Positions 47,437 through 59,700 of a DNA stretch of 64,000 nt are shown in pieces. Both the position numbers and the translations under genes were made by a program. This DNA comes from Luscinia megarhynchos (taxonomy: Eukaryota > Chordata > Aves > Passeriformes > Turdidae). The stretch is taken from assembly GCA_034336665.1 (NCBI GenBank), contig CM067564.1:48655451-48719450 (forward strand), written 5' to 3'. The notes beneath the pieces were generated by a model that ran no database searches, had not been told where the DNA came from, and was given only the letters and a program-made list of their open reading frames with translations. The first letter of the stretch is position 1. Each line of letters starts with the position of its first letter.

Positions 47437-50400
47437 CTTAAAAAGGAATCACATGTTAAAAAAAAATTATAGAAAACACATCACTGAAATACAAGACAAA
47501 AAAACTAAAGGTTTCAGTAACTGGCCATGCCAAACTCTTTAAATTGCTTCCTTTCTTTGTCTCATGGAAAAGATAAAATTGCCTTTCTTTGGGAGTATCT
47601 GTTCTCATAAACAATAAATCTTTTCAGATCCTTGGCTCTAGCTTGTTCCAGATGTCCACCTTTGCCAGATGGACAAAAACTTTGCAAGCCCAGAACAAGA
47701 ACAAGATGAAGCATTTTTAAGAAATTCTTGGACATCTTCATTAAAGGAACAACAGTAATTCTCTTCTGTGGCTTTTACAACAGAACAAAGAAGAATGTGC
47801 CTCGTGGGAGAACACATGAACAGCTACTACTGAGCACACTTGCAGAACTGATTTCTGAATGTTTAGGTATGAAGTTCTGTATCTAACTCGAGCCTCTTTA
47901 AGAGTATCTGGTTTGCCTATTACAAAAACCAATAAAAAACCCAAAAACCTTCGTTGGCCCTTAGCCATTCATTTTTGAGAGCCCATTCACTGACTTTTTT
48001 AACCAAGTTGGAGCTTTTGCCCATGCAGACACTTGAAATTTCCATATGAGGAATGGAAATGCTCTGTGTGGCAAGGCTATGTAAGCAGTGCTCATCCAGC
48101 ACAGGCTCACACATGGCACAGAATATGGATTGCTTAGCATCCTTAGGGAAGGCATATGAGTTGGCAGAAAGGGAGAAAAAAAACCTTTAGAAAACTAACA
48201 AAAGTGTCTGAAAGGAGCTTTTTTTTTTTCCTTTGTAACAGAACATGGTCTCCCTGATTAATGGGGACCATGTACAGCTCACCTAAATAATCTCTCCTTT
48301 GTCTCTGGTTCACCGGCAAGGGACATGCCTTGTTTCTATAAATCACAACAATGTCCCTCCATGAGTCATGTTGTCAATTAATGCCATTCCTGTGATGTTT
48401 ACAAAGTCACAGCACTGTTTGCAATGGGCAGACTTTTCCTCTTCTAACAGAATTTTCTAATCTACATTATCTATGTTGGATGGCTCAGTTTCAAATCAAA
48501 TCTTCCCACAAGCTGAACCATTCAAAGCTGGGCCCTTAAGAGAGATAAGAAAAATGACAGGATGATACACTTAAAACTACAGTAGCTTTCTCCAAAAATA
48601 TTTCTAAATCTAATTAAAAAAAAAAAAAATCCAACCTATAATAAAACTCTAAAACCTATAATGATTGGATTACATTAATTATTTGGCTTAATTGATTTCT
48701 TTTGAGAAACACAGGAGGTACTGTTTTAAAGCATTTATTTATAGCATTCATTTATTTTAAAATAAATGCATTGCTTGATGCACAGTGACTTCTCTGATGA
48801 GCTGTTTCACTGTAGAGATATTTCCTCTCAGTTATATGAAGTGCTTCCAGAGGCACTGAGACATTTGGCTGGCCCTGTGCCTGGCAAAAAGCTTCACCAC
48901 GAGGAACTCCAACTCTACATCATCTCCATGCACAGGGTCTGAGGACTTTCTTTCACTTGAAAATGCCAATGTGCTCACACATTTTTAAGACTACAAAAGA
49001 TCTTGTAAATATTATCTTGTTTCTTACATAACCCAGGAGAATCAACTGATTTTAACTCATTAAATGTAATTTTGATGTACTACAGCCTAACAGCCATTCT
49101 TAGTGGAACATAGTCAGACTACAAAAAAATGACTACATCACCACAGTTTCAATGGTTAAGTATCATCAGTGCTCCACACACATTCCTGATGACTGGTGCA
49201 GGATTCATATGACCAAAGGCAGACCCCATAAGCAGCTCCTATTCAGTAAGTGACAACTGGTAATTAAAGAGAGTGATTTGACTTATCCTAACAGATATCT
49301 GAATTTAACTAGGGAAAATATGCCAAGGTGAGTAGCTCAGATGCAGATGTGCAAGTGTCTGTCACTCCTCATCTTACCTGCTCCAGTTTCTGCTGCCGTT
49401 TCAGTAGCTCTATTTCCAGGTCTGACTTCTTCTTTTGTGCCTCCTCTTCTTTTTGTTGTTTAATAACTTGATCTCGTTTCCTTTTCTCCATCACCTTCTG
49501 TAGCTCTGGTTTGTTCTGAGGTGCAAGACCCCTTCAAATTACATGGTGGGGGAGAAAAAAAGAGATCAGTTTTAATTAGCAGGAATTAACACAGAATTGC
49601 AAGCAGCTTTACTAAAATCAAGTAGCTGCCTATTTAGATGCATTGGGACATAAATTAAAAGGAAAAAACATGCAGACATTTCCCTGATTTCTAACCAGTA
49701 CCCTAAGCTAGATTTAAGCCATATAATCACCAAAGATATTTCCCTTTAATGTGCATGCTAGTATTTCTCCTCTGTACTTCATTATCTTTCATCTTTAGCC
49801 TTCACTGTATTATTTTGATTCTGAAAGAATGGACTGAAAAAACCATCACAGACCAAGACACTATCAGAGCTAGAAAAAATTTTGGGCAAGAATAATTTGC
49901 TTGGTGCCTGATAACTCAGAAGGACTGCATTCAGACAGTCCTGTGCAGGCTACTTTGCCCTTAGAAGTCTGCATGGACAAAACTAAAGGGTGGTCTGTTA
50001 CGCTGCTCCTGGAAACCACGGATTCTCTCCTTTGCTTGAAAATGTGACAGCTTTACCTATGCCTGGCTGTGAAGCTATTTCCAGTGAGAGCTCCCAGGCT
50101 ACACTAAACATCACAAAGAGCCTAAGACAACAAAAATCCAGAAAAAAAAGTTGCTATCACCTTGGAGACCAGACAAAGCCCGGGGGAGTCTCCCTCTGAC
50201 AAGCCTTTAGGTGCTGCATGAACTGAACGTTTTGAGGTTGTTCAGCACAAATTGCTTTCCAAGCCAGCTACTCTGGAATGAGAAAGCTCACTCCTTGGGA
50301 AGATGCATGACATTATTTATATGAGCACACACATGGATACTCACTCCTACTTATTTTCGTGACTTCAGCTATTTCTTTTATCTCTGTAACGCTATGATGG

Positions 50401-53400
50401 TTTCAAAACTTGTTACAAGATTCAGAGCTCTCTCTGTTATTCAGGCATTAGCGTCACTTAAGGCAGAGCAGAGAGATCTGAAATTTGTCTTTGTTATTGC
50501 TGCCTTTCCTGTGAAGATGATTATGTGAAAGCATCCAGCGTTAAGTTTAACATCAACGATTTTTTATTTCAACTTTAACAAAATTCAATAATCTCAATAA
50601 GCTTTCAGAAAGCGTATTTTTACCCTTCCTACTTGCTATACATCTGTGGTTGCCTAATTATTCATTAATATGCATATCTGACAGCATGTCCAATAAAACA
50701 TTAAAATGCCATTTTATGGTAGCATCTAGGAATGACTCCATATATTATGCAACACTCTATCCCTGCACATATCCTGACAGCAAAATCAAATATTTAGCAA
50801 CACCAAATGCTGTTCCCTATTTCTCATAATAGATCTCATGGCCTGAGTGCAACAGAAACTACAAGACTATGTTTATATTTTATGTTTCATGCTATTTTAA
50901 TTACATTTTAGCACATAAAGCTGAAGTCATGCAGGAAAAGCTGGAATATTTTTTTTTTACTACTACTACTACTACTAGTACTGGATTGGTGAGAGCAGAG
51001 TCAGTGGAATCAACAATCAGCAGTCAAAACAGCCACAAACCATGGAGCAGCTGCTAAGTAACATTACTGTTGCTGCTTTTCTCACTGAGGTTGCACCACA
51101 ACAAAGCAGAGGCACAGACTGGTTCAATGTGCTGCAACAAAGGGAACCTGCAGAAGCTACAACTCAACACAACCCCTCAGTGCAATCAGGTGGGGGTGGC
51201 AGATCTGTAACAGAACTATAAAGTCAATCCTGTTTCCACTCTTTTGTGAAAAGGAAAAGCAACAAACTGGTGGATACTGGATTAATTTGGGTCTTGTATC
51301 ACCTTCTGGTGACTGTTCTGTTTAAGTTACAAATCATTAAGGCTTTGATAAAGAGGAAGCAAAATGTGCTACAGCACAAGTGAGAGCTGATAGGGTTAAA
51401 ACCTCTGGAAGGGACAGTACCAATATTCTGCAGAGCTGAGGTTAACTCCTAATAAGTAAAAACAATTTAAATGACCAGATAGCACCATCTGAATGCGTTT
51501 TTTTTTTTTTTTTTCTTTTTTTCCTCCCCAAAACAACTACTTTTTCTGCAAGTAAATAACTATACCACTTCTAGACCTGACAGACACTGCTCACAGTGGG
51601 CATGGAGAATGACTGGACCAGAACTAGCTAATACCTTCCAACATCCATTTCTGGCTGTTTAGAGCTGATGGGTCCAAAAAAATGAAGTTGCTGATGTCTG
51701 CACTGAATCTTTGCAACAAAATAAGCAGAATATTGAGCAGACTTCTATAAGAATATTGAAAGTCCTCCACACATTTGACAGTCTGCTGTAACAAAGCAGA
51801 ACAGAGCCTAGTATCTACATTACTAAAAAGCCTTCTATCAGAGCTAGTACAGTGACAAAAGCACAGAAGATTAACCCTCCTCTAAAAGATACCAATTCTT
51901 CTGCTGGTGAAAGTCCTCAAAGTATTTATTTCTGCACCAATAAATAAGACTCCAAAATTACCAGCTGCAGCTAATCAAAATTAAAATAAGAGAAGAGAGG
52001 GTATTGAGGTCTGCACAACTTCACTGTGTAATAGGATATTTTCCTAGAAGAAAAGAACTCCACACTACTTAAAGTGCTGTGTGCTTTCATAAACTTAGAA
52101 GAAAAAAAAGAGTCTTAATTTATTGCAGCCTCCACATCCTCCAGATTAAGATCATCAGGAAACTTCAACTATTTTTCTTTCAATGACTATGAACTTATTG
52201 GTGCCAGGAAATGACTTTGATGTTTAATCCCATTAACAAAAAATAGGACAAATACCTATTTAGGCCAGTTTCTTCCAATTCAGTTGGCATTCTGTAAAAT
52301 ATTTCTCCTTCTTCATCACTAAAGAAATGCTATATTGTGTATGCAATCCATTTAGAATTAAGTCTCCAAGCCCAGCATTTGTGAGGATTTTGCTATTACA
52401 CATAACAAGAACCTCTTCTTCCCTCAAAATATTACAATGCCAAAGTATTAAAGTTTCTCTCTCTCTTAAAAAAAAAGCGAGAGAAAAACTGCCATAATGT
52501 GACTCTTCCTGCCAAATAGACAAATCTAGTTGTGCTGGAGTAGCCACATTTACGGTTTTTTACTCTTCTTTATCAAGGTCCTGGGTCTCAAAACATCAGA
52601 ACGCCTGCTACCCCCAGCTGTTTGCTCCAATGCACATTGAAATACTGTTCTTCCACTTCCATTTTTTAGATCCCCATACCCTGCCTTTGAAAAGTCCATT
52701 TTGGGTTTCTTCAATGCACCAAATCACCAACTGATATCATAGCTGATTTCTGTTGGTTGAAACAAAGGAGCATCAACAGACATAGTGCCTTTTCCTCCAC
52801 CAGGTGGTCTGAGGGCTATTTTCTTAATGTGTTTTCTAAATGACTTCTCTGTTGCTGAAGAGATTTATTAACAGAACTTCAGCTATTTCTGGGCCAGGTG
52901 CTTGTATCTCTGAAGTTGATGAAATGAAGACATGGTTGTTTACATCTCTAAAAGCAATATACAGAGCAACAGCTGTGCATCCCATCCCAGAGAGGGGCAG
53001 GCAGCACTTGCAAAACATACAAAGAAACACTTGTGCAGCAGCACAGCAGGCACCACACTATCACACTGCACTGTGAGACAGATCAAATAAGTAGAGAACA
53101 GTTTCATGTGAAATAAACGACATGATTTCTCTAATTTAAAAGTGGATTCATAAATTCAGCACACTGGGAATGGTGAAAGCCCACAGATTTTATCATCCTG
53201 CTGTTAATAGCAAAATTTTGTCAAATATTGATAATGTTAAGAGTACAAAACAAATTACACTGCCCAGGTAACTCATATGAAATGTAATAGAGGAGAACTG
53301 AACTGCTTCCTCTCAAAACTGACCATCTGAGTATTTACAAAAACAAAATAAGAAGCCCCTTTAAGGCAAGCTTTTGCACTGAAATTCAAACAGAAATAAA

Positions 53401-53683
53401 CGCCACGGCTAAGAAGCAGAGTCTTTCAATTTACAAAATCTGAATCGAAAAACAGTACCTGCTGAGTTTTGGGGACAATGTCATTTTGATGTAACTAAAA
53501 CTCAAGTTGTGTGTTTGGGGTGGGAGGATGGCACAAATGATTTTTAGACTCTTACCTTTTCTGATTCATAAGCAGCTCTCTATGGAGATCTTGATGATTC
53601 CGGGATGACTTCACAGGATTAATTAATTTCTGAGGTCTAATTAATTCAGGATTGTCATCATCTATGTAGTCTGGTTCAGCCAT
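47320..53683 (-). CDS. FAM107B: FAM107B protein, three coding exons (join of 53683-53556, 49531-49378, 47436-47320)
   Basis: The three exons join in frame (128 + 154 + 117 bases) into a 132-residue protein plus stop. The sequence matches the FAM107 family (DUF1151): it opens [20 protein letters not shown], carries the family core [20 protein letters not shown] (residues 29-48), a basic KRKR cluster at 59-62, a highly charged Lys/Glu helix predicted as coiled coil (about 55-107), and a conserved tail with [15 protein letters not shown] near 108-122. Length fits the vertebrate protein of about 131 residues. The chosen ATG has A at -3 and G at +4. Family knowledge: FAM107B is a small, intracellular, heat-shock-inducible protein described as a growth suppressor, and its paralogue FAM107A binds actin; molecular function is poorly defined. 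FAM107A is less likely because this sequence follows the FAM107B form closely. All introns obey GT-AG. Confidence 0.96.
47437..49377 (-). other. FAM107B: FAM107B intron between middle and last coding exons
   Basis: GT-AG intron of about 1.9 kb, phase 0. It holds short homopolymer runs (A14 at 48615-48629, a T run near 48220-48231) and no recognisable exon, RNA gene or complete mobile element. Confidence 0.9.
48615..48629. repeat. Poly(A) run in FAM107B intron
   Basis: Uninterrupted A run of about 14 bases following taatt. It is low complexity with no associated element. Confidence 0.7.
49378..49531 (-). CDS. FAM107B: FAM107B middle coding exon (coiled-coil core)
   Basis: The acceptor is a long T/C tract ending tttgaag before 49531 and the donor is GAGCAG|GTAAG after 49378. 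The first base completes Arg43, and the exon encodes residues 44-94, starting [19 protein letters not shown] and ending KRQQKLEQ, in phase 0 at its 3' end. It is rich in Lys, Glu and Gln with a heptad-like spacing of Leu/Ile (L81, I83, L85, L86, L92), typical of a solvent-exposed helix or coiled coil. A QQ pair at residues 68-69 makes this copy one residue longer than the mammalian protein as I remember it. Confidence 0.95.
50959..50976. repeat. (TAC)n trinucleotide microsatellite in FAM107B intron
   Basis: Six uninterrupted TAC units directly follow a T run at 50949-50958, then the pattern decays (TAGTACTGG). It lies deep in the intron and is likely length-polymorphic. Confidence 0.85.
51498..51522. 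repeat. Long poly(T) tract in FAM107B intron
   Basis: A T tract of about 25 bases broken by a single C. On the minus strand it reads as poly(A), but there is no recognisable retrotransposed body next to it, so it is simply a low-complexity tract. Confidence 0.8.
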
Positions 53684-53739
53684 AATCTTTCTTGGAATGG
53701 GAAATGGATCTTTGGGTTCAGTGTCTTTGTTCACAGTAT
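53556..53739 (-). CDS. FAM107B: FAM107B first coding exon seen here (carries the canonical start; open 5' extension)
   Basis: On the minus strand the exon is bounded by a good acceptor (pyrimidine-rich stretch ending ttttacag before 53739) and a donor AAAAG|GTAAG after 53556. The canonical ATG is at 53683-53681 and gives residues 1-42 plus two bases of Arg43. The 56 bases between the acceptor and this ATG are open in the same frame and read [18 protein letters not shown] directly before the Met. In a short transcript this part would be 5' UTR; in a longer isoform, such as I recall for mammals, it would be coding. The exon covers the most conserved N-terminal half of the DUF1151 domain. Confidence 0.94.
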
Positions 53740-56700
53740 CTGTAAAACAGGAAAAACTGTAGTGAATCTACACTGAAAGGCCTTTTAAAGATGTCCTAAA
53801 CCACAAAGGCAGCATATTACATTGGCAACAGTCATGCTTTTGCTGGATTAGTTTTGTCTGTAGAAAGTAAAAGCTCTCAGAGCAAACATCAGTAGCATTT
53901 TTTTAAATAGTAGCAATTTTTCAACAATGGCATCTCCAACAGCCTTCATTCAGTGCCTGGGAGCCAAGAATTTCCCCCGTTTTGAGAACTTGACAAATAA
54001 TTTAGTTTAAGTGTGTGAAGACCCTTATTGATTTTAACAAGCCTATTCAGATGAAACATTTTTGGATCAGTGGTACTGAGACCCTAAAGACATTTTAAAT
54101 ACTGATTATATTAAAAACTCTGAATGTGTATCAAAAACAGTCTCATTTTGTGCTGTCAGTGGCATGTCAGCTGTGGGGAAAACACCTCTGTGGATAAGCA
54201 AGCCCTGAACTGTATCGAGCAAAAGCTTCCATGTGGAAATTGCCAGATCTGCAATTGTTGTGAAGGGGACTGATTTCTGAGTGGAAAAGTAGAGGAGAAA
54301 AAAGTTAGGTGAGGTTGTTCCTTAAAGGCTGTATTCTACCCAGTGAAAACCTACAGAAATCCAGACCTGAAGGCAATGAATTAATGATTTATTTAATTTG
54401 GAAATGTGGCACTTTCCTATCCTGCTACAGAAAACTCTACATATCAAATCACAACATTTTGAATCAACAGCTGACAAGTAAACAATGTTTTTCAAATAAT
54501 TCATATGTGACCATTCATACCCCTTTCCATTAAAAAGCACCACTCACAAGGTGACCAGAACCCAAAACAAAGCACATTCAGGGAAATTCTGTCTCTCTTC
54601 ACTTTTGTGAAAACCTGCACGCAAAATTTGCAGTTGTCAGTTTGATGAAATGTTGGCCCCTCAAACAGACCCTGAAAAATAATCTCACAGCATGTGGGTT
54701 TACAGAGATGAATCAATGGGACATGAAAGAAAAGGCGAGAGGCTTCCAGTCTCCTGACTGGCAGAACAGCTGAATGCTGCACACTGTACTCATGGGGCTA
54801 TGAGACAGATCACAGAATCACTGGGATTTGCTGTGCTGTTTCCAGTAAAAGCTGAATATGTGCTTTAATTCAGATCCCACTGTTGCCAGCCCTTCCCTCC
54901 TTTTCTCACCCATGGACTACAAACCCCATGTTCAGCTGCAGTTTAATCCCTGAACTACTTTCTTCCAGTAGGACTCTCATTCAGTAGGACACTCAGGTCT
55001 GATCAAATCCACTTGATACAGCAGAAAGTTCTTCACTTAATACTTCAATAGATTAAAACTGAACAGTACAACCATCACCCAGCTGCAGCTGCTTACAGGT
55101 GAGGAAACAAAACAACATGGAAGTTTTCAGCAGATGCAAGAAGGATACTATGGATTTGAATGTGTCCAAATGTGGCAAAGGTTTTTCAGTTTCTTCTTTA
55201 GGAGGGATGATGTAAACTATGTTTTACTGGTGCTGCATCTCACACACTAAATTTCTGTGGAGAAACTTCAACAAGAAACAGCCCACCAGTGTGAGCTGCT
55301 CTCAGGGTGGCTCCTTCATGAGTTCTTCAAGGCAAGTTCATATAAAGAATTTTTGAATTCTGTGGAGGTGTCAGGTTTGACAGCTCAAAACTATGGAAAT
55401 GTATTGCTGTACATGGCATAAACCTCTTCCTGACACTGATCATGCAGTAAGAACACCATGCTGTTAATTAACATTTGTAGAGGTCTATTCTCTTTAGCAC
55501 AGACACTGAATAAACCAGCTGCAGTTCTTTTCTTACACAAGGACATAACATTTAATCCTTCCTCAGTGTTCACATCAGGTTTATTACAACTAAAATAACT
55601 CAAATATTACATATCCAACCTCCACCCAAAATAAACCTTCTCTGTAAATATTTGTTTTGCTTTACTCCTCTATCAGTTCTGTTGCACTGATGGGTCTGTG
55701 AGTCTTCCAGAAGCCATTTATCAATGGCTCTCTGTTAAAGTAAATCCAAAAATAACCTGCTGCTTCTTCAAGATAATTCTTGTTTGCTTAGGTGGAGATG
55801 AAAAAGGCATAATTACTCTACAACTGCCATAAACAATGTACAATTTTCCTGACACAAGCCCCTGAAAAACAATTTGAGTCAATAATTTCTCAAAGTGTGG
55901 TGCAGTATTTTGCAGCACATCGATTTGGTTTGAGCAAGCCCTTAAAGTGAAGTCTATTTATTCTTCTTTCTTCTGTCCCATCACTATTTTTAAAACATGT
56001 ATTCAATTCAGAGGTCAGGAATCGTGGTTTCCTACTGTAACATAACTCTACTAGCAGCAAACATGAATGAATAAAAACTCCCCTGGGAAGAGTCTTTCCA
56101 TGTGTGATTAAGCTGCAAATGACTTCAACCAGGATTTCCAAACAGAACCAGCAACATGGGGCATCCAGTTCCCACCCAGTGAATTCTCTCACACCCTCTG
56201 CAAACCTCAGCCTGGCTGGTGGCCACCAACAAAGTCCTGCACAGTAACTGTGTAATGTAAGTCACTGGAAACAATACAATAAAGATAAGATTAAGATATT
56301 ATTTCTACCCACACCCTGTCAAAGCTAACATTTACAAAAGCACAGGCAAGTGTGACATTAAAAAGGAAACTGAGGCACAAAGGATTCACCACACCAAGGC
56401 CAGACAGGAACAGAGCACTTTATCCCCAGAGTTTTATTCTGAGGTTCAGGCTCACACCATTAAACCAGTCAAGCTCAATGATAGAATCCCTTAAAAGTCC
56501 TTAAACAAGTTTAATCAATGTTCAAGCAATAACAATTAAAACATTATTAATTTTGTGAGTCTCTAGTGCTCATCACCACAAAAGTCACAGCCCATAAAGC
56601 TGCCTTCAGATCATCACTAGGTGCTACAGTGGGACATTAATAACCCAAATAATCACTTAGCAGGAATATGCTGCCTGAAGAGCATCCGAGAGGCTCCTTT

Positions 56701-59700
56701 TAACCATCTGCTGTTACATGAGAGTGCACAATCCACTGCTGAGTTTCCTCGCTACCTTGCTCCAAATAAAGGAGATTTGGATTCAGGGGATGTTTTAGCT
56801 GAACTTGGCTCAAGTTTAATACACCCACTAATTTGGCAGGTGCTTTCCCAGTGCATTTGCTGAATTAGCTATTGCTGCACAAGCAGCACAAAAGCATTTA
56901 TCTACCTTGTCGTGCCTGAGTAACTCGCACAGTCTTTGTCCACAGCTTCTTCGGTACGTGTGGATTTTCATCCACAGAGAGAAAAAATAAACTGGGGATC
57001 CTGCATGGAAGAGGAACTTTAACTCCTCAAACAACTGCAAAGTAATTTCAACATCCCACTAGACAAACAAAATGCCTCTCTAGAAAAATTACTTCAAGTA
57101 TCCTCCCAACAGAAGTTTAATGTTTCCAGACAAAGAAGATGCTCTTGGAGTAATCAGGAAGCACCTCAGCCTTGAAGAGCCAAGACCAAGCACTCACATA
57201 CTTGCAACTCTCTCATTTAAATTCCTTGGAGTGCAAGTAAATTCAGGGAAAACAGAAAAGACCCTTCAAAAATTGGCCCTGCTGAAGAGATACAACCAAA
57301 CCAGAGCATGCCAGAAGCATGAGTCACATTTGGGGGTGCGTGTCCAGCAGATACTTTTGCTTCCAGTGTTATTTATCTTTTATTCTATCTACAGAGGGTT
57401 TTTCCAGCAAAAGTCCCTTAATGGTAGCAACACTGGAAATGTGTACAAGAGAGCTACAGACAGTGTTTTTAATAGATATCTTACCAACACCAGATAAGGA
57501 TTCAGCAGCTGCCAGAGTTTTTGCTACAACAGGGCTCCCACAGCTTCCACAGTAGAGATTCACGAAAAAAAAACCTAACCAAACCTTCCCATGTTTATAT
57601 GGCATTCAGGGAATTGCATTTATTTTCTATCTGATGTTCTTCATACCAGAAATCACCCTCTACATATGGAATTTGAATATAAAAATTCCTGTGAGACACC
57701 ATATATTTATATTATTACACATATATATGGCACTTTTACCCTTCAAATGATTCCCACAATTATTTCCAGCTGTGAAAGCAGAGGTAGAGTTGAGGCCCCT
57801 TAAAAAACAGATAAATAAATGCCTAAAAATACCAATAGACATGAAAATAATAGACTATACTAGATCCAAAAGTTACATTTAGACTAAATTCACGTGATTT
57901 CCTTTTTACCTTAATAAATTCTTGAACTAATATCTTCCACAGGAGCACTAGCTCAAACACTGAACGCCTCCCGAAGATTTTATTCTTGAAAAAGCTTCAA
58001 CATCTGTTCTGAGCTGTACTGTAAACCAGCAAACACTTTAAGACTTACATTTTTAGCTTTTTAAACTACTATACAGACTTGCAGTTTGCTACAAGTAAAC
58101 CAAAGACATTCTTCGTGAAAAAAAAAGAATTGTTTTACTCTCCCCCTTCCAATTTCAAGAGGAATTGAAATAAAAATTCTTTGGCATGTCCCTGCCCAGA
58201 TGTTACACGACCAAGCACCACCTCACATCAGCCAGCAGAAAGCAAAGGAGCTACTTAAATTCAGAGTGTGCTTTGCAGGCACCACCTCAGCACTGTTTGC
58301 ACATGAAAGCTCACACTGCTATCATCTTTATCTGTATGCTCTCAGGGAAGCAAGAGGCACTCGACTAGAAAGATTTACTTGATTAATTCTTGATTATAGA
58401 TATCATTAATAACTTCCCACAGTTCACCCTTTAATTCAAAGTAAGAGTTCCTGAAAACAGAATACAAAATACTCTTCCCAGCCAAGATGCTCGAGCCAGA
58501 CACCAACAAAGGAATTTGACTCTGTCTTTTGTGGCTGAAAGGGAGGATGGAGTTTGGGTCATAGCAAAACACAGCTAGACTGCCAGTGGAGGGAGAGGGG
58601 AGGACCAGAGAGGTCTGGTGGCTGCAATTCCTCCAGCCCCTCATTCTTTGTTCAAATAGGCTGCCACTTCACAGTGACAAGAGATTTGCTTCTCAGTCTG
58701 AAGAGCAGTGTCTTCAGCTGCCTCAAAATCAAACATCTTCAGGGCAGCATGTACCTGGGATTGCCCACTGAGTACTATCTTGCTACCAGGTCACTTACTA
58801 CATTACTGTTCTTCAAAATTAATATCATGGACCTTTTAAATTCTTTGCAGGCATCTGGCTTTTGTTTACAGCTCCACACATAAAGGAGAAGAGCATCTTA
58901 AAAACTATCATGCATTTCTGCAAGGCCAATCTCGCTGCTCCTTGTCATACACTTCAAAATCTCACATCCCATCCCAAGGCTGACAAAGTTCTGTCCATCC
59001 CATGCCAGGACAGTTTAACTCACAGCACCCCCCTGACAGTAGCTATCATGGTTTCATTAGTTCCACGGCTGCCAAAAGGCTGACAGACCACACTGAATTC
59101 CCTCAGGAACAAGGGCTCACTTGATTAGGGCAGCCCAAAGCCATCTCAGTGATGTCAAGGATGTGGAAAGAAGCAGAGCTTGCTGGCCCCTGAAGCTGTT
59201 CCTGTTGTCACTTTAGACGATATTAAAATGACCTAACCCCCTCAAAATCTGAAGGAAATCCAGTTAACACTCATTTTCTTTCCTTAAGTACTGCTGAGAG
59301 TAACATCAACAAAGCACAGATAAAACATCCACTAAATGAGAAACCAGAAGAAAGAGGGTCATTTTAAAGATGTTTGCATTGGCAGGACACCTAAAGGAAG
59401 GCAGAGTGCAAGATCTGGGGCAGTGCTCAAGCAGTTACAATTCTCTCAAATGCTGAGAGCTGCTCATGGCTCCCATTCAATTTAAACAGCACCAGGCATT
59501 CTCTGTTCCAGGGCTTTGAAGTTCAGTCAAGTCTTGGGTGTGGAGGGAACAGCCTTGACCCCCAGAGAGGCAAAGGCCGGGAGAGAAATGCTGGTGAGGA
59601 CAGAATGGCTCCTTCCTCTTGGTTTGCTTGGAAAAGAGATGCAAGAAGACACAGCCTTAAGAATGGCCTCACACCTTCCACTAAAAAACCCAGGAACCCA

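Larger units (their letters stand above)
49532..53555 (-). other. FAM107B: FAM107B intron between first and middle coding exons
   Basis: GT-AG intron of about 4.0 kb that interrupts the Arg43 codon after its second base. It contains a TAC/ACT trinucleotide repeat and a long T tract (listed separately) and is otherwise unremarkable. Confidence 0.9.

Noticed and set aside
54809..54825. gatcacagaatcactgg, resembling a CR1 terminus
   Set aside because: Only about 15 bases match and the adjoining sequence does not continue into CR1.
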